A stretch of DNA of 44,285 bases from positions 1 through 44,285 of the forward strand of contig CANQJC010000016.1 in NCBI GenBank assembly GCA_947624165.1, in the 5' to 3' direction. Positions within the stretch are counted from its first letter, which is position 1; the number at the start of each line of letters is the position of its first letter. This document shows positions 9,391 to 18,168 of the stretch, in pieces. The position numbers were made by a program, and so were the translations under genes. Source of the DNA: an uncultured Clostridia bacterium. Lineage in GTDB: Bacteria; Bacillota; Clostridia; UBA1381. The notes below the pieces were generated by a model. That model was not told the origin of the DNA. It made no database searches and saw only the letters and a program-made list of their open reading frames with translations.

Positions 9391-10127
9391 GAGAACAGAT
9401 CTGCAACATTATATACGGGCAAAAAACAAGGGGACGCTCAAATGTGTACTATGACTGGTTCATAATGCTGGTCGCGGTCGCGAGCGTCGCGCCGATGATG
9501 TTTCGCGGCGACCTTTCGCCATGGCTTAAGGGACTTGAATCCATAACAGTCTACATACTGTTTTTTGATTATGTGCTGCGCTGGATAACGCACGACTTCA
9601 GAATGAAAAACCATTCCGTGCTCGCGTTTTTCGTATACCCCTTCACACCGCTTGCGATCATGGATATAATCGGTATACTCCCCACCCTGGGACTTTTGCC
9701 GCCAAGCTTCATGATCTTGAGGGTGCTTCGGCTCGTAAAGCTCGCTCAGTATTCGCAGAGCTGCCGCCGTATCATGAATGTTTTCCGCAGCCAAAGCAAA
9801 ACGCTCTGCTCGGTGCTTATAATAGCCGTCGCTTACATATTCATATCCGCGCTCGTCATGTTCGTACACGAGCCCGCCGATAATTTCCCCACCTTCTTCG
9901 ACGCGCTCTACTGGGCGACGACCGTTCTGACGACCGTCGGCTACGGAGATATTTACCCCGCCACGCAGATGGGCAGAATAATAAGCATGGTCTCGTCGCT
10001 GCTCGGTATTGCGGTGATAGCCATGCCGGCAGGTATCGTAACGGCGGGATTTATGGAGGAGCTTAACAAAGATTTGGCGGAGCGCGATAAAGATGACGAT
10101 AAGGAGGGCGAAAACGATGAAGAATAA
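9387..10127 (+). CDS. Voltage-gated potassium channel, six-TM (Kv/KvAP type)
   Basis: This 246-residue six-transmembrane channel subunit would form a tetrameric K+ pore in the cytoplasmic membrane. The selectivity filter TTVGYGD is at 182-188, followed by the inner helix (about 196-222). The pore helix region ALYWATTVLT precedes it. A voltage-sensor-like S4, MILRVLRLVKLAQYSQSCRR (109-128), has basic residues at roughly every third position, and S3-like IMDIIGILP precedes it. The C-terminus is short, acidic and disordered (DKDDDKEGENDEE), without a cyclic nucleotide or RCK domain. The start overlaps the previous stop by four bases, and its end overlaps the next start by eleven, so the operon is tightly coupled. 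Confidence 0.92.
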   Translation: MREQICNIIYGQKTRGRSNVYYDWFIMLVAVASVAPMMFRGDLSPWLKGLESITVYILFFDYVLRWITHDFRMKNHSVLAFFVYPFTPLAIMDIIGILPTLGLLPPSFMILRVLRLVKLAQYSQSCRRIMNVFRSQSKTLCSVLIIAVAYIFISALVMFVHEPADNFPTFFDALYWATTVLTTVGYGDIYPATQMGRIISMVSSLLGIAVIAMPAGIVTAGFMEELNKDLAERDKDDDKEGENDEE

Positions 10128-10716
10128 ATCGCTTCGGAAATATATCGTTATCATGCTTGCGGGCGTAATACTAAACCTCGGGCTTTACTGGCTGGCGCAT
10201 ATTTTTCATCTGCCCGCGTGGCTTGACACGACGGGAACGGCGTTCGCCGCCGTCACGCTCGAGCCTGCCGCAGGACTTGTCATAGGTTATCTGACGAATT
10301 TGTTCGAATCGAACGCGGTTTACGCGAGCAACTCGATCGTATATTACGCCGTGACCGCCCTGTGCGCTCTGCTTTTCGGTCTGATGCTCAGAAAAAAAGG
10401 CGCGGTTTCATGGAAGCGTCTGCCCGCCGCGGCTGTTATTTATATTATCGCGGCGGCGTTCCTGTCCGCGGCGATCTCATTGTGGCGCACGGGTCTGCCC
10501 AACAGCGGCTGGGAGCTGCGGTTCTTCGAATTTGCGAGAACGTATAACATACCCGTGTATTTATCCATGGTGTTTGCGGCGGGCGTTCTCAAAACCGCCG
10601 ACACGGCTGTGATGTGCGTGCTGCTGCCCGTGCTTTATAAAATCACGCCGAGAGATTACAAAAACGAATATTACAAAGAAAATCTTACATGGAAATCGCC
10701 TTTTAAGGAAAAATAA
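10117..10716 (+). CDS. Second ECF S-component-like membrane protein, paralog of the protein at 8656-9390
   Basis: This hydrophobic protein has about six membrane segments. LPAWLDTTGTAFAAVTLEP (about 31-49) is the LP-x-WLD-TxGTxxAA signature familiar from predicted ECF S components. It aligns with the corresponding segment of the first S-component-like protein, and a later LFGLMLRKKG matches IFGAMFRLGF in that protein. I chose the ATG at 10117 (199 residues) over the one at 10093 because AAGGAGGG (10101-10108) sits eight bases before it. Translation starts inside the K+ channel gene, with an 11-base overlap. The ligand is unknown, and a role as a sensor or accessory subunit of the channel is only an idea. 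Confidence 0.55.
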   Translation: MKNKSLRKYIVIMLAGVILNLGLYWLAHIFHLPAWLDTTGTAFAAVTLEPAAGLVIGYLTNLFESNAVYASNSIVYYAVTALCALLFGLMLRKKGAVSWKRLPAAAVIYIIAAAFLSAAISLWRTGLPNSGWELRFFEFARTYNIPVYLSMVFAAGVLKTADTAVMCVLLPVLYKITPRDYKNEYYKENLTWKSPFKEK

Positions 10717-10724
10717 AATACGGA

Positions 10725-10757
10725 GCGGCGGCACGGGTCCATTCCCGCGCCGCCGTT
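10725..10757 (+). terminator. Hairpin terminator of the channel operon
   Basis: GCGGCGGC and GCCGCCG arms with an inner CGGG/CCCG stem are followed by TTTGTTA. The T-run is short, so termination may be partial. Confidence 0.55.
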
Positions 10758-10807
10758 TGTTACCGCGCCGCATACCTCGCATTGTTACAAATTTAAAGAA
10801 AATTTAA

Positions 10808-10836
10808 TTGCATTGTAATTATTATTTCGCTATAAT
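10808..10836 (+). promoter_or_regulatory. Sigma-A promoter of the D,D-carboxypeptidase gene
   Basis: TTGCAT (10808-10813), 17 bases, TATAAT (10831-10836). It lies 42 bases before the chosen ATG at 10879 and would place the transcription start just past 10842, which argues against the ATG at 10843. Confidence 0.75.
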
Positions 10837-10878
10837 AGTATAATGAGGAAGATTATTTATGGAGGTAATGAATTTATA

Positions 10879-12561
10879 ATGAACAAAAAGAGATTTATTT
10901 GTTTGATTATCGCGGCGATGACCGCGCTCGCGTCGCTTCTACCCGCCGCGGCTGCGCCGACGCCGACGCCCGACACGTCAACGTCGACGGTCACGTCGCC
11001 GGACGGAACGACAAAAACAGTAAATTCCGACGGCGAGACGGTCACGCCGTCTCCGAAAGCAACGGCAAGTACCGACGACGAGGACGATGAGGATAACGAG
11101 GATGAAAGCGAGACGAGCAGTACGCCCGCGCCCGACGAAAACAGTGAAAACGGCGAAAGCGCGCAGAACGACAGCGTACCGCAGCTCGAAGCGGGTATCA
11201 CGATGGAGGATCCCACTCTTACTCCTCCCGACACCTCGCACGCACAGTCCGCGCTTCTTATGGATATGAATTCGGGACGCGTTCTTTACAGCAAAAATTT
11301 GGACGAGCGCGTTTACCCCGCAAGCATCACAAAAATCATGACGTGTGTTCTCGCGCTTGAAAACGGCAACATGGCTGACACGGTCACCGCTTCGTACGAG
11401 GCTTTGAAATCTATCACGCTCGAAGACAGCGCGATGGGTATTCTTGTGGGCGAAGAGCTTACCATGGAGCAGCTCGTATACGGAATGATGGTGCATAGCG
11501 CGAACGACGCGGCAAACGTCATAGCCGTTCATCTCGGCGGCTCTATGGACGCGTTCGTTGAAATGATGAACGCGAAAGCGCAGGAGCTTAATATGACCGG
11601 CACGCACTTTGCGAACCCGTGCGGTTCGCACGACGACAACCATTACACGACGGCGCGCGATATTGCCATCCTTTCAAAATACGCGATGAAGAACGAGCAG
11701 TTCCGCGAAATCGTAAAAACGGTCGTGTACAAGATACCGCCGACGGCAAAATACACTCAGGAGCGTATTCTTGCAAACACGAACCTCTTCCTGTCGACCA
11801 TACGTTCGAGAAATTATTACTACCCTCCCGCTATCGGCATAAAAACGGGACACACCTCGCAGGCGGGCTACTGTCTCGCGTCCGCGGCGGCGTATAACGA
11901 AACCGAGCTGCTCGCTATCGTAATGAATTGTCCGAACGTGGACGAGCAGACGCAGGCGTATTCATATATAGATTCAAAAAATCTGTTTGAGTTCGGCTTC
12001 GACAATTACACGCACCAAACTCTCGCGACCGTCGGAGATATAGTGAACGACTCGAAGGTTTACGAGGCGAAGGACGACATGCGCGTCGCGGTGACGGTCG
12101 ACGCGGACGTGTCCGCGCTCATCTCGAACAAAGCGGACGGCGCGGAAGCGGTAAAGCCCGTTTACGATATGCCGGAGCAAATATCCGCGCCGATTGCCAA
12201 GGGCGACACGCTCGGTACGATAACGTATTATTACAACGACATACCCGTAGGTTCGGCAAACCTGATAGCGACAAACGACGTTGAAAGAAATAATTTTCTG
12301 CACGTCCTCCATATTATCCTTAAGGTCATTACAAGTCCGTTCTTCTTCGTGCCTGTAATCATTCTGATACTCATAATGCTTTACGCGCGTCACAGAAAAA
12401 AGAAGATCGAAAGACAAAAAAGGATACAGCAGCTTAAGCGGCAGCGGCAGCATAATTATCCCGACAACGAAACGGGAACGCGCACGCCCGACAGAAACGC
12501 GTCGCGGACGGAACGCAACCAAAGGGACACTAAAGGCGAAAATTCCAGATACAGAAAATAA
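10879..12561 (+). CDS. Serine-type D-Ala-D-Ala carboxypeptidase (PBP5/DacF family) with acidic N-terminal linker and C-terminal anchor
   Basis: This exported low-molecular-weight penicillin-binding protein removes the terminal D-Ala from peptidoglycan stem peptides. All three active-site motifs are present: SITK at 149-152, SAN at 207-209 and KTG at 322-324. A signal peptide covers about residues 1-26. It is followed by a long low-complexity linker rich in Thr, Pro, Ser, Asp and Glu (about 27-105), longer than in typical DacF proteins. After the peptidase and the C-terminal beta domain comes a membrane helix (SPFFFVPVIILILIMLYA, about 485-502) and a very basic cytoplasmic tail. The ATG at 10879 was chosen because GGAGGT (10861-10866) precedes it and the signal peptide starts MNKKRF; this gives 560 residues. 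Confidence 0.93.
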   Translation: MNKKRFICLIIAAMTALASLLPAAAAPTPTPDTSTSTVTSPDGTTKTVNSDGETVTPSPKATASTDDEDDEDNEDESETSSTPAPDENSENGESAQNDSVPQLEAGITMEDPTLTPPDTSHAQSALLMDMNSGRVLYSKNLDERVYPASITKIMTCVLALENGNMADTVTASYEALKSITLEDSAMGILVGEELTMEQLVYGMMVHSANDAANVIAVHLGGSMDAFVEMMNAKAQELNMTGTHFANPCGSHDDNHYTTARDIAILSKYAMKNEQFREIVKTVVYKIPPTAKYTQERILANTNLFLSTIRSRNYYYPPAIGIKTGHTSQAGYCLASAAAYNETELLAIVMNCPNVDEQTQAYSYIDSKNLFEFGFDNYTHQTLATVGDIVNDSKVYEAKDDMRVAVTVDADVSALISNKADGAEAVKPVYDMPEQISAPIAKGDTLGTITYYYNDIPVGSANLIATNDVERNNFLHVLHIILKVITSPFFFVPVIILILIMLYARHRKKKIERQKRIQQLKRQRQHNYPDNETGTRTPDRNASRTERNQRDTKGENSRYRK

Positions 12562-12567
12562 CGATCA

Positions 12568-12604
12568 AAAAACGGGGACACTAAAATTTTAGTGTCCCCG
12601 TTTT
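12568..12604. terminator. Palindromic bidirectional terminator, copy 1 of a repeated 28-base palindrome
   Basis: A perfect palindrome with half-site CGGGGACACTAAAA is flanked by A and T runs between the convergent carboxypeptidase and miaA genes. A third half-copy (TTTTAGTGTCCC) follows at 12601-12612. The same palindrome recurs at 24171-24198. Confidence 0.75.
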
Positions 12605-12611
12605 AGTGTCC

Positions 12612-13538
12612 CTATTTATTTAAAAAATCATCGGCAAGTCTTATTGCGTCGTCAAAAGCCGTATCGGGATCCAGCCGCCGTATACGCTCGTCGCGGCGAA
12701 ACCACGTAAGCTGACGTTTCGCGTATCTTCGCGAATCTTGTTTTATTTTTTCAACGGTTTCCTCTTCGGACGATACACCCTCGATATATTCTATCATCTC
12801 TTTGTAGCCTATGCCCTGCATCGAGTTCATGTCCTTTGTACATCCCATTTCCAGAAGCGAACGGACCTCGTCTTGAAGTCCCATACGTATCATCGCGTCT
12901 ACCCTGGCGTTTATCCGCGCGTACAGCTCCTCCCTGTCGCGGTCAATGCATATCATGAGCGGTTTATATCGGCTCTTTGCGCGTTTCGTTTCCTCCTGAT
13001 GCAACGAGATCGGTTTGCCCGTCAGACGATAAAATTCGATCGCTCTGATTATCCTGCGCATATTGTTTGGGTGAAGTCTCGACGCGGATACCTCGTCAAA
13101 GGAACGCAAAATGTCGAGCATATACTCCGCGCCCTTTTCCTCGGCTTCACGCGCGAGCGATTCCCTCAGCGCGCCGTCGGTTTCCGTTTCGCCGAAATCG
13201 ACGTCGTTTACGACCGAATTTATATAAAGTCCCGTGCCGCCCGTCAGTACGGCGGTTTTACCGCGCGCGGTTATGTCGGCTATCGTATCGTGCGCCGCCG
13301 CCGCGTAATCCGCGACGCTGTAACGCGCGTCGGGTTCGAGGAAATCTATCAGGTGATGTACCGCGCGTTTTCTCTCCTCTTTCGTAGGCTTCGCGGTACC
13401 GATATCCATATACTTATAGATCTGCATACTGTCCGCGCTGACGATCTCTCCGTCGATATGCCGCGCTATTTCTATTGCCAGTCCCGTCTTGCCGGACGCG
13501 GTCGGTCCGACGACGACTATAATTGGAATTTCAGACAA
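12612..13538 (-). CDS. miaA: tRNA dimethylallyltransferase MiaA
   Basis: MiaA transfers a dimethylallyl group to N6 of A37 in tRNAs that read UNN codons; MiaB, encoded 5 kb upstream, then methylthiolates the product. The 308-residue length is normal. The P-loop GPTASGKT is at 11-18, followed by the substrate motif SADSMQIYKYMDIGTAKP and GGTGLYINSVV. The C-terminal RRYAKRQLTWFRRD is the family signature. The start is a TTG with AAGGAG ten bases upstream, inside the mutL 3' end, and the genes overlap by eight bases. It is the last gene of the mismatch-repair and tRNA-modification cluster and ends just before the palindromic terminator. Confidence 0.96.
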   Translation of the reverse strand: MSEIPIIVVVGPTASGKTGLAIEIARHIDGEIVSADSMQIYKYMDIGTAKPTKEERKRAVHHLIDFLEPDARYSVADYAAAAHDTIADITARGKTAVLTGGTGLYINSVVNDVDFGETETDGALRESLAREAEEKGAEYMLDILRSFDEVSASRLHPNNMRRIIRAIEFYRLTGKPISLHQEETKRAKSRYKPLMICIDRDREELYARINARVDAMIRMGLQDEVRSLLEMGCTKDMNSMQGIGYKEMIEYIEGVSSEEETVEKIKQDSRRYAKRQLTWFRRDERIRRLDPDTAFDDAIRLADDFLNK

Positions 13539-15507
13539 TTCTTTTAAACTCCTTTTCGATTTCCTTCTTGCTCATTGTAATTATGATAGGTCTGCCGTGA
13601 GGGCATGTATTGATGTTCTTGAGACGCAGCACGTTTCTCACAAGCGACTCCATTTCCTGCACGCTCATTCTCATGTTCGCCTTAACTGCGGATTTGCAGG
13701 CGATGGTGTACAAGATACGCTGATACTTGTCGCCGATAAGCTCGTGCTTCATATCCTCGCTCTGTGCGACAAGCTCGGAAAATAACGGCTCGACCTCTCC
13801 CATTTCGATCTCGCCCGGCGCGTATCGGATTATTACGGAATCCCCGCCGAACTCCTCCGATTCAAAGCCGGTCTCGTCAAAGAGCTTCTTGTTCTTTCTG
13901 TACGCCGCCATTTCCGACGCGCTCAAATTCACCACCACAGGCTCGATGAGCATTTGCGAAAACGGACTGCGCGAATCAAGTTCGCGCAGAAGCTCCTCGT
14001 ATTTAAGGCGTTCGTGCGCCGCGTGTTGGTCGATTATCATCATTTCATCGCCCTTTTCGGCTATTATATACGTGTTAAAAATTTGACCGATTATTTCAAA
14101 ATATTCGTCCTCGAACACCGTCGTTTCCGCAGCCGCCTTGCCGGCGTTTTCGTTCGGCGTGCCGTCGCGGGAGGGTATGAGCGGTTCTTCCTTTCTTTTC
14201 GGCGACGACACCGAAAGCGTTTTCGGTATTTTATCCTCGTGGATCGCGTTCGGAATATTTTGCGCGCGTTCGGCGGTGTTATCGTTTATTTCCTCGGCGC
14301 GATCCCCGAAATCGAAAGACCTTTCCGCGTCCGAGGGCGAAAACGATTTTTTGCCTTTACCTTTTTCGCCCGCGAAATAATCGGAAAAAGAATTGTTCCT
14401 ATTTTGCGCCGCGCCGCGCGGAAGCGCGTTTACCATATCGGTCAGAGTAAGCTGCTTCGACGCGTCCCTCTCGATTTTGACAGGCTCGTCCGCCGCGCGT
14501 TCGATTTTCGGTACGTTCGGTATCGCGTACAGCGCGCCGCGTACCCCGTAGTACACCGCGTCGTAAACCGCTTTTTCGTCGGAAAACTTCACTTCTGTTT
14601 TCGTCGGATGCACGTTTATGTCTATATTTGACGGGTCGATCGAAATATTGAGCACAGCCATCGGAAATTTACCTATCATTATCTGATTTTTATATGCGTT
14701 TTCGAGCGCGGCTGTGATAGTCCTGCTGTTTATATACCTGCCGTTTACAAAAAAACTTTGGTAATTGCGCTTTGGCCGCGCAAGAGTTCCTTTACCGATT
14801 AGACCTGTCACCTTGACCGCGCCGTTTTCGTATTCGATCGGTATCGTTCCGTTGGCATAATCCTTGCCGTATGCCGTATATACGGCGTTTTTCAGCGAGC
14901 TGTCGCCCGGAGAAAACAATTTTTCCTTACCGTCGATAATCAATCTGAACGATATTTCGGGATGAGAGAAAATGAAACGCGTCATTATATCCGTTATGTA
15001 TCCCGCCTCGGTCGCGTCTTTTTTCAGGAATTTTAACCGCGCGGGCGTATTGAAGAACAAATCGCGTACCGTAACGCTCGTACCGTCGGGTATACCGGCT
15101 TCGTCGGACGAAAGTATCTCGCCGCCCTCGCACGTCACGGTTATGCCCGTCTCGTCCGAAGCGCGTTTTGTGGATAATTCCGCGCGCGACACCGCGCCGA
15201 TACTCGAAAGGGCTTCTCCGCGGAAGCCGAGCGTGTATATCGCGCCCAGATCCTCGCTCTTACTTATCTTGCTCGTCGCGTGACGAAGAAAGCATATACG
15301 CGCGTCGTCGGCACTCATGCCGCAGCCGTTGTCGCTTACGCGCATATACACGCCGCCGCCCTTTTCGATTTCCACGCTTATATGCTCGGCTCCCGCGTCG
15401 ATACTGTTTTCCACAAGCTCCTTTATTACGCTTGCAGGACGCTCGACGACCTCGCCAGCCGCAATTTTATTTGAAATTTCGCTGTCAAGAACATGAATTA
15501 TTCCCAT
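13531..15507 (-). CDS. mutL: DNA mismatch repair protein MutL (endonuclease type)
   Basis: MutL couples mismatch recognition by MutS to strand nicking. The N-terminal GHKL ATPase shows IKELVENSIDAGA, DNGCGM and GFRGEALSSIG. The C-terminal domain carries the endonuclease motif DQHAAHERLKYEE (from Asp493) together with CKSAVKANMRM and CPHGRP, so this is the latent-endonuclease MutL of organisms without MutH. A poorly conserved Ser/Asp/Lys-rich linker lies between. The ATG at 15507 is preferred over an upstream one at 15558, because it begins with the conserved MGIIHVLDSEISNKIAAGEVV and has GAAAGGAC before it; this gives 658 residues. It follows mutS by 16 bases. Confidence 0.96.
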   Translation of the reverse strand: MGIIHVLDSEISNKIAAGEVVERPASVIKELVENSIDAGAEHISVEIEKGGGVYMRVSDNGCGMSADDARICFLRHATSKISKSEDLGAIYTLGFRGEALSSIGAVSRAELSTKRASDETGITVTCEGGEILSSDEAGIPDGTSVTVRDLFFNTPARLKFLKKDATEAGYITDIMTRFIFSHPEISFRLIIDGKEKLFSPGDSSLKNAVYTAYGKDYANGTIPIEYENGAVKVTGLIGKGTLARPKRNYQSFFVNGRYINSRTITAALENAYKNQIMIGKFPMAVLNISIDPSNIDINVHPTKTEVKFSDEKAVYDAVYYGVRGALYAIPNVPKIERAADEPVKIERDASKQLTLTDMVNALPRGAAQNRNNSFSDYFAGEKGKGKKSFSPSDAERSFDFGDRAEEINDNTAERAQNIPNAIHEDKIPKTLSVSSPKRKEEPLIPSRDGTPNENAGKAAAETTVFEDEYFEIIGQIFNTYIIAEKGDEMMIIDQHAAHERLKYEELLRELDSRSPFSQMLIEPVVVNLSASEMAAYRKNKKLFDETGFESEEFGGDSVIIRYAPGEIEMGEVEPLFSELVAQSEDMKHELIGDKYQRILYTIACKSAVKANMRMSVQEMESLVRNVLRLKNINTCPHGRPIIITMSKKEIEKEFKRIV

Positions 15508-15523
15508 AGCTTTGCGTCCTTTC

Positions 15524-18121
15524 CTATTCCGCTTCTTTCGCTTTGTTCGCAAGTTCATAAAGCTTGTTCAAAGCTTCGATAGGCGTGAATGTCGTCACGT
15601 CCGTCACGCGAAGCTCCTCGGCGATCTCCCTTGCCGTCTCGTCTGCGAAACCGATTTGATTGCTTATTTCTCTGCTTTCTTTCTTTATCGGCGTTCTGTC
15701 GACGTCCTTTTCTATGTCGGAGAGGATTTTTTTCGCGCCGTTTATTACCTCCGACGGTACTCCCGCGAGAGCGGCAACCTCTATGCCGTAGCTGTCGTCC
15801 GCGCCGCCGCGCACGATTTTACGCAGGAAGGTTATATCGTCGCCGCGCTTTTTGACCGCCACGCGGTAATTCTTCACTCCCTCAAGCTCGTCCTCCAGCT
15901 CCGTAAGCTCGTGATAATGCGTCGCGAAAAGCGTCTTCGCGCCGATTTTTCGTTTATTGTGAATATATTCCGCGACCGCGCGCGCTATTGAAAGCCCGTC
16001 GAACGTGCTTGTTCCTCGTCCTATTTCATCGAGTATGATAAGCGAATCCTTCGTCGCGTTTTTCAAAATATGGCTTACCTCGGTCATTTCGAGCATAAAC
16101 GTACTCTGTCCCGAGGCGATGTCGTCCGACGCGCCGACGCGCGTGAAAATCTTGTCGACAACGCCTATACGCGCCGACGAAGCCGGCACGAAGCTGCCTA
16201 TCTGCGCCATAAGCGTTATCAGTGCCACCTGGCGCATATACGTGGATTTGCCCGCCATGTTCGGTCCCGTTATTATGATCATTCTGTCGTCGTCTGTGTT
16301 GAGATGAGCGTCGTTCGGAACGAACATCGAGGACGACGGCATTTTTTCGACTACGGGGTGTCTGCCGTCGGTTATTTCTATTTTACCGTTTTCCGAAACC
16401 TCCGGCATCACGTAATTATTTTTCACAGCCGTCTCGGCGAGGGACATAAGAACGTCGGTTTTCGCGATTATTTTCGCCGCGCGTTTTAATCTTTCGATTT
16501 GCTTTGCCGTTTCGGCGCGTACCTGTTCAAAAACGTGAGCTTCGAGCGAAAGCGACCTTTCCGAAGCGCCCAGTATCGTATTTTCTATCTCCTTCAGTTT
16601 CGGCGTTATGTAGCGTTCGCAGTTGGCGAGAGTTTGCTTTCTTATATAGTGGTCCGGCACGTCCTTTACCGCGGATTTAGTAACCTCGATATAATAGCCG
16701 AACACCTTGTTGTAACCGACCTTCAGCTTTGATATGCCCGTGGCGTTCCTTTCCTCGGCTTCGACCTCCGCGAGCCAGCTTTTTCCGTTCTTCATCGCAA
16801 GACGCAGCTTGTCTATTTCCTCGTCGTATCCGTCCTTTATAACGTTTCCGTCACGGACGGCGGGCGACGGCTCGTCCATGATCGCCCTGTCCAGCATTTG
16901 CGCCACATCCTCAAGGAGATCGAAATCTGCGCGCATTTCGGCGAGCATCGGCGATTTTACCGCGCTTAGCGCGTACTCGAGCTGCGGCAGACGAAGGAGC
17001 GTGAGCTTAAGCGCGACAAGATCCCTCGGAGTGACCGTTCCGAGCGACACGCGGCTTATTATTCTTGAAATGTCGTACATGCCCGAAAGCGCGTCGGTAA
17101 GTTCGCCGCGCAGCATGATGTTGTCCGCAAGCTCCTTCACGGAATACAGACGCTTGTTTATTTCTATAATGCTTATCAGCGGTTTTTCCACCCACTGTTT
17201 CAAAAGCCGCGCGCCCATCGAGGTGCGCGTGTTGTCCAGCACCCACAGCAGCGAACCCTTTTTCAGTTTGTCGCGCATTGTTTCGGTTATTTCAAGATTA
17301 CGGCGCGTATTCGGGTCTATGTCCATATACTGAGCCGTGTCGTAAGTCGTTATCGTGTTTAAATACGTGAGACTTGTTTTCTGAGTATGTTCCAGATACG
17401 TGAGCATCGCGCCCGCCGCGTAGACGGCGTGCCGCTTGTTGTCAAGCTTGATTTCGGAAAGGTCGCTTTTCGAAAACTGATGCAATATCTTTCTCTCGTA
17501 ATAATCATTCTCAAAAAACTCGTCGCCGAATTCCTCGGGTTTGATATGAAAGCGAAGCTCCGTCTGTCCCGAAAGACCCGGCGCGGCGGACGCGTTTATC
17601 AGTATTTCTCTCGGCTCGTACCGCGCGATCTCGCTCAACGCTTCATCGCCGCCGATTATCTGCGTGGTATACATCTCTCCCGTCGATATGTCCGACACCG
17701 CGAACCCGTACGTTTCCCCGCTGCCGTATATCACGGCAAGGTAATTGTTTTTCTTGTCGTCGAGAAGCTCGTCGTCAACGACGGTACCGGGCGTGACTAT
17801 GCGTATGACCTCGCGTTTTACAATGCCCTTTGCCGTTTTCGGATCCTCTACCTGCTCGCATATCGCTACCTTGTATCCTTTTTCGATGAGCTTTGCTATA
17901 TACACGGACGCGCTGTGAAACGGCACGCCGCACATCGGCGCGCGTTCGCTCAGTCCGCAGTCCTTGCCGGTAAGCGTTATCTCAAGCTCGCGAGACGCGG
18001 TCACCGCGTCGTCGAAAAACATTTCGTAAAAATCGCCCAGACGGTAAAATAAGATACTGTCGGGGTATTCCTCTTTTGTTTGTAAATATTGAACCATCAT
18101 GGGAGTCATTTTCTCGCTCAT
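15524..18121 (-). CDS. mutS: DNA mismatch repair protein MutS
   Basis: MutS recognises mismatches and small loops in DNA and recruits MutL. The 865-residue length is normal for MutS1. The mismatch-reading motif GDFYEMF is at 29-35, with the wedge Phe at 31. The Walker A GPNMAGKST lies near residue 617, followed by the STFMLEM signature and the Walker B LIILDEIGRGTSTFDG. The family motif ATHYHELTELE follows. The ribosome site AAAGGA lies about eight bases before the ATG. It sits between the YlbF-family gene and mutL. Confidence 0.97.
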   Translation of the reverse strand: MSEKMTPMMVQYLQTKEEYPDSILFYRLGDFYEMFFDDAVTASRELEITLTGKDCGLSERAPMCGVPFHSASVYIAKLIEKGYKVAICEQVEDPKTAKGIVKREVIRIVTPGTVVDDELLDDKKNNYLAVIYGSGETYGFAVSDISTGEMYTTQIIGGDEALSEIARYEPREILINASAAPGLSGQTELRFHIKPEEFGDEFFENDYYERKILHQFSKSDLSEIKLDNKRHAVYAAGAMLTYLEHTQKTSLTYLNTITTYDTAQYMDIDPNTRRNLEITETMRDKLKKGSLLWVLDNTRTSMGARLLKQWVEKPLISIIEINKRLYSVKELADNIMLRGELTDALSGMYDISRIISRVSLGTVTPRDLVALKLTLLRLPQLEYALSAVKSPMLAEMRADFDLLEDVAQMLDRAIMDEPSPAVRDGNVIKDGYDEEIDKLRLAMKNGKSWLAEVEAEERNATGISKLKVGYNKVFGYYIEVTKSAVKDVPDHYIRKQTLANCERYITPKLKEIENTILGASERSLSLEAHVFEQVRAETAKQIERLKRAAKIIAKTDVLMSLAETAVKNNYVMPEVSENGKIEITDGRHPVVEKMPSSSMFVPNDAHLNTDDDRMIIITGPNMAGKSTYMRQVALITLMAQIGSFVPASSARIGVVDKIFTRVGASDDIASGQSTFMLEMTEVSHILKNATKDSLIILDEIGRGTSTFDGLSIARAVAEYIHNKRKIGAKTLFATHYHELTELEDELEGVKNYRVAVKKRGDDITFLRKIVRGGADDSYGIEVAALAGVPSEVINGAKKILSDIEKDVDRTPIKKESREISNQIGFADETAREIAEELRVTDVTTFTPIEALNKLYELANKAKEAE

Positions 18122-18168
18122 GGTTTTTCCTTTCTGTTTACGGTCGTTTTACGGTGACGTCCCGTACT

